Origin: Meandrina meandrites
Taxonomy: Eukaryota; Cnidaria; Anthozoa; Scleractinia; Meandrinidae
Direction: 5' to 3'
DNA length: 64,000 nucleotides
Assembly: GCA_963693305.1 (NCBI GenBank)
Contig: OY855904.1
Span: 15,278,996 to 15,342,995, forward strand
Shown one piece after another: positions 56,428 to 64,000 of this stretch (its first letter is position 1; each line of letters begins with the position of its first letter). Below the pieces are notes generated by a model. The model was not told the origin of the DNA, made no database searches, and was given only the letters and a program-made list of their open reading frames with translations. The position numbers were made by a program, and so were the translations under genes.

Positions 56428-56552
56428 AACTGGAACTAGCTTGCAATGGAGGCTAATGCGGGGGAATATCATTAAAAACAGCTTCATCTTATTTGCATTT
56501 GAAAAGATTTACCCGCATTAGCCTCCATTGCAAGCTAGTTCCAGTTCGATAC
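56428..56552. repeat. Foldback MITE
   Basis: AACTGGAACTAGCTTGCAAT and its complement form arms of at least 35 bp around a 50-bp centre. Confidence 0.88.
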
Positions 56553-56854
56553 CGAGAAGTAGGCCCAATTTCGATCACTCGCCTCCTTTCCGCATGTTTC
56601 ATCCTATTATGATTGAAACCATTCTCGTCCCCAGAGCTACTCGTTTTATTTGTGCCGTTACGAGTAGACCACGTGACCAAAAGAAAGAAACCACCTCGTA
56701 AGGTTGTTTCAATCATGCTCAGAATAAACATGTCTCGGTCGCGCAACGTACCGTCTGATGTGAACACTTTTCAGAGCGAAACATGTTTCATTCGTCATCG
56801 GACTAATCATTTTTCGGCCTAGTGTGAACACTGCTTAATTCAGCAAATATATAA

Positions 56855-56995
56855 TACTTCATGGAAAGTGCGTACGTACGGTGTTTACGCACGAGTTAAT
56901 GAAGTATCAGAAATCCAACGAGTGAGCGCAGCGAACGAGTGAGATTTCTGATACAAACCGAGTGCGTAAACACCATACAATGCACTTTCCATGTG
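56855..56995. repeat. Foldback MITE
   Basis: CATGGAAAGTGCGTAC...GGTGTTTACGCACG and CGTAAACACC...GCACTTTCCATG are complementary; the inner part is also palindromic (GTATCAGAAATCC / GGATTTCTGATAC-like). Confidence 0.8.
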
Positions 56996-56999
56996 GTAT

Positions 57000-58200
57000 T
57001 GTGTTAATTATATTCATACTGAGAATGTGCGCCCTGAGGATACTCCAACAGTCCAAGCAAGTTATTTTCGTAAACCGCAGCGTGAAGCACTTTTTAAAAA
57101 GTCTTCGTCGGTCGACACGCCCAGCGGCCTTATATTTGCTTCCATGGCCTTCTTTTTCGGTTCCATTTTGTTTTGATTGTTCAAGACAACTGGAGCTGTC
57201 TTACGGAGTGGATAACCTGCAAGGTTCTTGTCCAGATTTTTTGAATCTATTGTGAGCTTTCGCTGGTCGTGTTTCTCCCTTGTCAAAACTTCATTCAACA
57301 GTTTCATGTCTCGCTTTCTTTGTTTTTCTTTTTGTGTGTGTTCTTGTTCTCTAGACGTTCGACTTATTACTCAGCCGTAGGAATACCAAGAAATTTTCAA
57401 GGTAAACGTTGGAATTACTTAGCTTTCTAGCTACGCAAAAAGATGGCTTGTGTGCGAAACGCCGCCAATCAGCCTTGCATAAAAAAACTCAACTTGATGC
57501 AACTCGCACGTCAAAAAACATTATACGCGGCTTCTGATTGCACGTATTATTTTTCTTGCACTTGAAAAAGCGATACACGCCATTTGATTGGTTTACATCG
57601 GTTTGCGAACGAAAATTTACTTTGCAGCTTCTCAGTGGGTAAATCTCAGTATGTCTATAATGACCAACGTTTTCAACCAAGTGGTAAGAAGGGAAAAAGT
57701 AGACACGTAATGCTTTGTATAATGTCACTGGATTGAAATTTAAAGTCGTACTCTTAGTCGAACTCACACTCGTAAAGCTATCAAAATGTCTTTTATTGAA
57801 GGTCTAATTCACGTTAAGTCTTTGGCTGATTATTCTGCTGCATTCAACGTGGTTCTAAGGTGTCTCAATACAGTTTTTTTTTCTGGACCGTACCTACCAT
57901 TTTCAAATAATTTTTATAAAAGAATAAAAAAATTCTGTATATTTGATTTCGAATAAATCGCAATTCTCAAACTGATTTCATGGCTTTCTGTTCATCGTTG
58001 CCATGGAAATATTGATTCCTTTAAAGTACATTTTATCAAACTTCAATCCAAGATCAATATGTGGTGTAAATTTCACATCGATCCGAGTCTGGGAAGTCCG
58101 CTAAACAGCCGACTGAAAAATGCTAGGTATGATCCAGGAAAAACTGGTCAAGCCAGATTAATTTGAAACAAATATGATATTTTATAGGCAGAAATCACCC
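57000..58200. other. Non-coding DNA
   Basis: No domain-bearing frame or clear repeat. Confidence 0.45.
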
Positions 58201-58204
58201 TAAT

Positions 58205-58653
58205 GAGCATAACCAAGCTCCTTTTAAGTGTCGTTAGCCATCGTGCTTCATATTTTGGGATTTACTGGTTGTAGTTGTAGGGGGGAAATACATTTAAAAA
58301 AAAAAGAAAAAAAAATGTTACTGCAACGTTAACATAACTGACATTCTCTTCGATCGTGATGGTGATGAGACCTGACTAGGACCAACCACCACTCTTAGAC
58401 CGGGTCGAAAAGTGATCTTTCGGCCTGACTCGTCGGGTGCCGAACAGTAAAGAACGAGTTATTTATGATAGTTTGTTTCCCTTGCATTCGCGTGGAAAAC
58501 AGTTAGCATTCGATCATCAAAGGAGATCGGACAGGTCAGAAATACCTTTTAAAAGAGCATAACCAAGCTCCTATCAAGTTTCGTTAGCTATCGTGCTCCA
58601 TATTTCTCTGTATTTGGTAATGTACTGGGTGTAGTTGTAGGGGGAAATACATT
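58205..58653 (+). repeat. Direct duplication of an ~85-bp block
   Basis: GAGCATAACCAAGCTCCT...GGTTGTAGTTGTAGGGGG at 58205-58292 recurs at 58556-58653 with about 85% identity by eye. Confidence 0.75.
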
Positions 58654-58659
58654 AAATAA

Positions 58660-59380
58660 AAAGCAATTTAAGCCGTCTCGTGTCACTCTTGTTTCAAGAT
58701 ATTCTCGACGCTAGAAGATTGTTTGATTTTTACGTAGATATGAAAACTGTATCTGCTATATGCCACTACTGTAATCATCATAAATACAGTTGAACAGTAA
58801 ATACCCTGTTAAAACCTGCACCATTATTGTACGCGTTGTAAACAGAAACGATAATTCATTTTCAATTACTTCCCCAAAATCTACCATATTCAATAGTTCC
58901 ACTCAAGATAACATGATAGATATCAAAGCACGCTATACTGATACATCCTACAATTGCACTTATTAAAACTATACAAGAGACCACAAGACAAGACACTCCA
59001 AAGAGATTTTAGAGCTTTATTCATCATGCAGTACCTCTAGGTCAATCTTTGGGGTCAAAAAATATAAAAATAATGTAATTGCTTTGCGTTTTAGATAGAC
59101 ATTTCTGCTCGGCTTCAATCCTAAGAAATCTCATCAAATATAATTTCTCTCTTTCGGTCATACATTATATTAGTCGTTTCTAACTAAGCTGGCGTATATT
59201 TTCTTGTTCTGCGCGGTTTCTTGTTGCATTATAATTAATTTTCACTGATTTTCAGTACGTCCTCGTGTCTCCAATTTAAAAATCGAGGACAATCGAAAAA
59301 TACTTTCTAAAAAACTTTTCATGCTGGCAACAGTCTTGTCACAAAGGTTAGAATGTTATTTTAAGAAACGTAAAGCGTGC
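58660..59380. other. Non-coding AT-rich DNA
   Basis: Nothing recognised. Confidence 0.45.
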
Positions 59381-59387
59381 CTGTACT

Positions 59388-59760
59388 TCACTTAATAAGC
59401 CTTAAAAATAAGTACTCCCAACCTAATTCTTCCATCGTTGTCGTCGTCAGAACTGTCATCTGAATCATTGTTATCCGTGCCTTAGAGGTCATCCTTTTCA
59501 TACAAATGTTGTGCAAAACGCACACAACAATCACAGTCTTTTTTAGGCAGCTCGTTTTTTGTTCAACCCTTTTCAATGCAATTCTCCAACGAGCTTTCAG
59601 CATGCCAAATGCTCGTTTCACTACAGACCGTAGCTCACCGAACTTAAATTTAAACTTTCTCTGCTCCTGTGTCAGCCGTCCACTGTCCGGGTAGGGTTTC
59701 ACTAGCCAGCTAGAAGGGGCCTTATTTCTGTTGCATTTATGTTGTATGTTGGAAGGCTTA
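59388..59760 (-). pseudogene. PIF/Harbinger transposase C-terminal fragment
   Basis: The 104-codon frame from 59702 starts MKPYPDSGRLTQEQRKFKFK and contains FGMLKARWRIALKR and VIVVCVLHNICMKR, the order and wording of the C-terminal end of DDE-type Harbinger (HARBI1-like) nucleases; the final catalytic Glu position (normally VVERAFG) reads VVKRAFG, a Lys for Glu. Upstream SSWLVKPYPDSG shows homology extends to about 59735. Most of the transposase is missing. Inactive. Confidence 0.85.
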
Positions 59761-59952
59761 GAATTTGCTTGTTCTTTCCAAGTTCGTAAAAAAAAACGTC
59801 ATCGCTTCTGCATTCCGTGCCGTTTATTAACAGATAACATCAACGCTAATATCATCGTGCAAGTGCACTCGTAGAAAAAAATAGAAACACTGTATTACAA
59901 CAATCATATTACAACAATCACATCACCAAAGTATATACTAATATCATTGTAA

Positions 59953-60247
59953 GGTAAAGTCTGCATACGAGCCAAGTGGCCCATCAGGCCGGTGCTTATC
60001 CCCGGTTTCCGTAGCATGAAGCGACTAGGAGTATTTCTACTCCCCCCTGGATGGGATGCTAGTCCATCGCAGGGTTACCCCCAGCAGTAAATTCGCCGGT
60101 ACCCATTTATACACCTGGGTGGAGAGAGGCACTATGAGAGTGAAGTGTCTTGCCCAAGAACACAACGCAGTGCCCCGGCCAGGGCTCGAACCCGGACCGC
60201 CCGATCCGGAGTCCAGCGCACTAACCATTAGGCCACCGCGCCTCCCA
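59953..60247 (-). repeat. tRNA-derived SINE with target duplication
   Basis: On the minus strand: TGGCCTAATGGTTAGTGCGC (A box), GGGTTCGAGCCC (B box), TTGTGTTCTTGGGCAAGACA, and the 3' part GTATAAATGGGTACCGGCGA. CATTGTAA flanks both ends (59945-59952, 60248-60255). About 295 bp and well preserved. Confidence 0.92.
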
Positions 60248-60259
60248 CATTGTAAAGTA

Positions 60260-60715
60260 CAGAAATTTCTAGTAAATTGTTTCTTACTCCTTTAAACTCA
60301 ATCACAAACCTCATGTAAGGGTTTACACGAAATATTATCGAACCATTCCCCCGCACTCAACAAACAGCACACGACAAAACTACATCTGTTTTTTAATTCA
60401 CCTCGATAAAATCTGTTAATCACATTCTTCACATTTTTAGGCGGTATTACAAAGTAAAATCAATTTGCCAGCACCGTGTAAGACCAAACATAATGTCCCA
60501 GCATTTACAATTTACTCTATACCTTGTCAAACGCGTATTAAATAAATACCTTAAAACCTTTCTTCCAGCAAAAACACATATAATGTACCACAAATTTACC
60601 ATAAATATATATCAATTGTTTTAACCTTGTTCACTTGTCGCTTCGTAACCACACGTGAAATCTTACACGAAGTACTACCCTAGGCCAAAGCTCCCACACC
60701 AAATTCTCGTGTTAC
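60260..60715. other. Non-coding DNA
   Basis: Nothing recognised. Confidence 0.45.
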
Positions 60716-60739
60716 CATGGTAACACGAGACAAAAAAAG

Positions 60740-60960
60740 GGGATGGCCTTATCATCAAAATTTCACAGTTGCCCTCGAAGCTTCGCTTCTTGGCGAACTG
60801 TTCATTTTTCGGACAATCTATCAGCCACATTATCCTCCAATATACCAGCCGCCTGAAAGGGTTTATTTACTAAATATACTACTCCACATCCGATTTTGTA
60901 TCACATTATGCGTTTCGTCCAATAAGCGCGCGCGAAAATTAATCGGTGGGTAAGAACCTT
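60740..60960 (+). repeat. Fragment of the foldback family seen at 46961-47470
   Basis: AACTGTTCATTTTTCGGACA, ATTATCCTCCAATATACCAG and CCAATAAGCGCGCGCG match parts of the 47-kb region in altered order. Confidence 0.65.
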
Positions 60961-61205
60961 TATTATTCAACAAATTCGCGCGATGGCCATATATGGTCAG
61001 AGAGTAATTGTTATCCGTCATGCATACATAACAGATATCCTGGGTATACGTAGGTTGCCATGATTTGCCCGAAATCTTGCAAAGCGCTGTACAACCACAG
61101 TTTTTCTCGCTGCATAAAGCGTTTCGTTGACAATTTTTTGAATAATAAAATAATTATCCCGCTCAATTTTGCAGAATGTCATCTGATTTTGGCCAACTCG
61201 ACCGG

Positions 61206-61345
61206 CCTCGTCGGCTGATTATTTAACAATTATTCCATGAGCCCGCGTTGGATACGAGGTGGTAAATAGCCAACGAGGCGCGAAGCGCCGAGTTGGCTAT
61301 AACCACTCGTATCCAACAAGGGCGAATGGAATAATTGTTTTATTA
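61206..61345. repeat. Foldback MITE
   Basis: AACAATTATTCCATGAGCCC...TTGGATACGAGGTGG and CCACTCGTATCCAACAAGGG...GGAATAATTGTT form arms of about 55 bp. Confidence 0.85.
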
Positions 61346-61349
61346 AATT

Positions 61350-62865
61350 CTTCTTTAGTATAAATCAACTGGACATTTCATTTTGATGTAAACGAAGTGA
61401 TAGTATGAGGAGGCGGGAAAATTTGTGGCGCGGTGTTCACTTTTTGAGTTGAATGAAACACGCGAGGAAAGCGAGCGAGAGAGTTTTCTTCTGAAGATTT
61501 TCCTCGGAAAATCTCCTCGTAAATCGTCTTTTCATCCTGGAAAATTGTGACAACAATTAAGGTTTACGGGAAGATCCGAAGCAATAGCTTTTCTGGAAAT
61601 TATACGCCTTGTGCAAGACGAGCGAAGCAAGTGTTTACATATTGTACTTGTTTACCTCTCCACGGCTGTCATCAAGACTACTACATTATGCTGAAACGAA
61701 ATTGCACTCAGATTCGATGAAGTTTATTGAAGTATAAAAGGACAAGATCAAGATTGAAAGGTAACAAACTTAACTGAAGTGCTGAGCCACATTTACGTCT
61801 AACACTGAATGAAATTGTGTCAGTTTTCTGGTCTTCCCGTAAATTATTTTCTGCTTTTCTTCTTCGTTTAGTCGCTCTTGTTGTACATTTACAAGTATTT
61901 TTAATTAAACATTTCGCATCAATCCTTTCAGTTTTACGTAGTTGAGTCAACTATGGCATTTTGTGGTATTTGTGTGGTTTTAGGGAAGGCACTGTCGATT
62001 ATTTCTTGTATAAGCTTATAAACCTCGCCAAATTTGCCATTTTTCTGATGGAACTTTCGCTTCCCGCAGGAAAATTTTTAAACTGAGCGGCACTTGCCGC
62101 ACTCGTTTCCCATATAAGGTCAAACGCAGGTATAATGGCTGATAACCGAGATCTAGTGAACCAATCAGAAAGCTAGAATTGCATTATCCGAGGTTGAGAA
62201 TTTAATAATAGGCGATATTCCGCGCCATTTCGCAGGATAATTGTTAAATATCATTCTTTCCTTGGACATTATCTGTTCGAAAATTACAGTTTCCTTTGAG
62301 ATTTGCTCTCGAAAAACTGTTTGCTTCTCAGAACAGATAATGTCCGTGGACAAATATCAGTTCATATTTTCGCGCCAAATGAAAAATATTGTTAAAATCA
62401 ACCATTCATTGGTAAATGGTTGTCAAGACGATATAAAAACTTAGTATAATTAAACACTGTAAGAAAAAATAGGCCAAGTAAATTACTTAATCACAAAGAA
62501 TCACTCTACATGCTTAGATGAATGAGAAAAAAAAGAAAAGAAAGCAGAAAACAGGATAAACAGGTTTTCTCGGTAACTCACTTTTCTTCGGGTGCAGCCC
62601 ACATTGTATCTAATTCACGGACATGGTGTACCAGTAGGGGAAGTTATTCGTATCCAAACGCCAAGGAAACAGGAGAGCAACAAAGGCCAACCTGATAAGA
62701 AGGCTAGTCACTGAGATAATCAGGCACGGCAAAACCCAGGAATAATATAAACACGAGGATAACAGGTAAAAAGTTCGGCAGAATAAATTAATCACATTGA
62801 ATTGGCAATCCGGCTTTCAGTCCGATATAAGATAACAATATGGTTGAAAACTGTGTAGCGTCTTC
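61350..62865. other. Non-coding DNA
   Basis: No supported gene; short frames lack domains. Confidence 0.45.
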
Positions 62866-62870
62866 ATGTA

Positions 62871-63072
62871 GATTCTGTGTAGAACACGTGTTGTATGAGC
62901 GTAGAGAAGAGTAGCATCTCCCCTCGATAAGGACGAGAAAAGTCTTCGGACTTTCAACCTACAACACATGGCCGGATAAGGCTTTGCCACTAACGTCGTG
63001 GCATCTAACCAAGTTTTTGGACTTTTTTTAAACGTTTAAGCGCCAGATGACAAAAACAATTCTACACAGAAT
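62871..63072. repeat. Small inverted-repeat element
   Basis: GATTCTGTGTAGAA and TTCTACACAGAATC are perfect complements about 200 bp apart. TTTCAGTCCGATAT occurs on both sides further out (62814, 63074). Confidence 0.6.
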
Positions 63073-63079
63073 CTTTCAG

Positions 63080-64000
63080 TCCGATATCTGTTTAAAACCG
63101 TTTTGAATTTAACAATCAAAGAAACTACTTATGGATCTCTATGCTGTTATGTATGTGTGTTTCGTCTTTGAAACGATGTCATGTTTGCTTGCGTTGAACA
63201 CGTACACCTATTTCAATTTTGATTTCCGCGATTGTATATAACAAAAATATTCTAAAATGTTCTTTTTTTAGCTCAACACTCAGCTAAAGGGGAATTTTTA
63301 GATGTTTTAGTGGCAGTAGGCTGGTTTTTTAATCGAGGCAAATACGCTTGGGAAATTTGAGGAAGACGAGGAAATTTTATCTTTCGAAGCTCAATGTTTA
63401 TACAAATTAACTCATCAAATTTGAGTACTGGTGTTAGACATTTGGCACGTCGCAATTAATGAAGTTGTAGTTCGTTTCAGTGTCATCGGGGAAAGCTAAT
63501 TGTCATTCGAAGACAGGTTACAGAAATTAGATTTTAATATTTATATGACTGCTTAAAAAAATGTACTGCGTTTAAAACGTACAATTTTGCTCCATATAGT
63601 TTCATTTTTAAGGTAACAGTTCCTTTCTGTTTTGACATTAAGGAGAAGTTTCTCAGCTTTAACAGCCTTTGTTAATGTTTTGTTTGGCATAATTGAAAAA
63701 AACCCTGTAATTTTATCCAAGGAAATGCAAATAAAAGCAGGTGAAACGGCGGTGAACACAAATTCGTAAACAAAAGAGATGAAAGCCTTCATTAGAGAAT
63801 TTACTTATTTGGATGGAAATTAAACTACGTGCTCCATTAGGCTGGTATGTTATATTTCGAGATTCAGCACCATGTTGTATCAATTTTCGCCAGGAGAAAA
63901 ATAACGACGCACGGCCATAGCTAGATGGGGCAAGACGAGGCACTTGTCTCATCTTGATGGAGCCTTTTTTAAGAAAAGTTTAATCGAGAAAATAATACCC
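63080..64000. other. Non-coding DNA to window end
   Basis: Nothing recognised on either strand. Confidence 0.45.

Overview
The window looks like nuclear DNA of an animal, most likely an anthozoan cnidarian (coral or anemone). It is AT-rich, its exons are small and separated by kilobase introns with GT-AG boundaries, and introns and intergenic DNA are packed with transposons: Ty3/gypsy, Tx1-type L1, CR1-like and Penelope-like retroelements, Harbinger, TTAA-target DNA elements, tRNA-derived SINEs and many foldback MITEs. The taxon is an inference; no species marker was found. No prokaryotic operon, rRNA gene, canonical tRNA gene or CRISPR array was seen.

Layout. 1-5091 (minus): a decayed Ty3/gypsy element cut by the left window edge, with a short LTR, a primer site matching tRNA-Trp, gag, and a pol in at least four broken frame segments. 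5.1-8.6 kb: repeats and non-coding DNA. 8629-10286 (plus): three exons of a TRAF-like gene (two zinc-finger exons and a coiled-coil exon) for which neither a RING nor a MATH domain was found. 10.3-23.4 kb: MITEs, tandem repeats, a cluster of a 15-bp palindrome, twin TAA microsatellites, and a Penelope-like remnant. 23570-56163 (plus): a TRAF gene in eight proposed exons, totalling 1776 nt including the stop (591 residues): Ala/Pro-rich leader, RING split by an intron, TRAF-type zinc fingers, coiled coil, MATH/TRAF-C domain. The exon phases join without a break. Its introns hold most of the mobile DNA. 56.2-64 kb: foldback repeats, a Harbinger transposase fragment, a tRNA-derived SINE with target duplication, and otherwise featureless sequence.

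The only host genes supported are the two TRAF-family loci on the same strand. The upstream one shares exon boundaries and phases with exons 6-8 of the downstream one, so they are probably tandem paralogues. By family knowledge, TRAF proteins are cytosolic adaptors and often E3 ligases downstream of TNF-receptor and Toll/IL-1 type receptors.

The most notable structures are: (1) a MYND-type zinc finger spanning the gag-pol junction of the gypsy element, in the -1 frame and preceded by an in-frame GGGAAAC heptamer; (2) two ~0.5-kb composite elements in inverted orientation bracketing TRAF exon 7, a symmetric 90-nt exon, which would favour back-splicing or skipping; (3) two 203-bp MITE copies with clear 6-bp target duplications; (4) two nested TTAA-target elements, one with its empty site preserved in the host element's other terminal repeat; (5) a cluster of a 15-bp palindrome. 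All calls come from reading the sequence; no database search was run.
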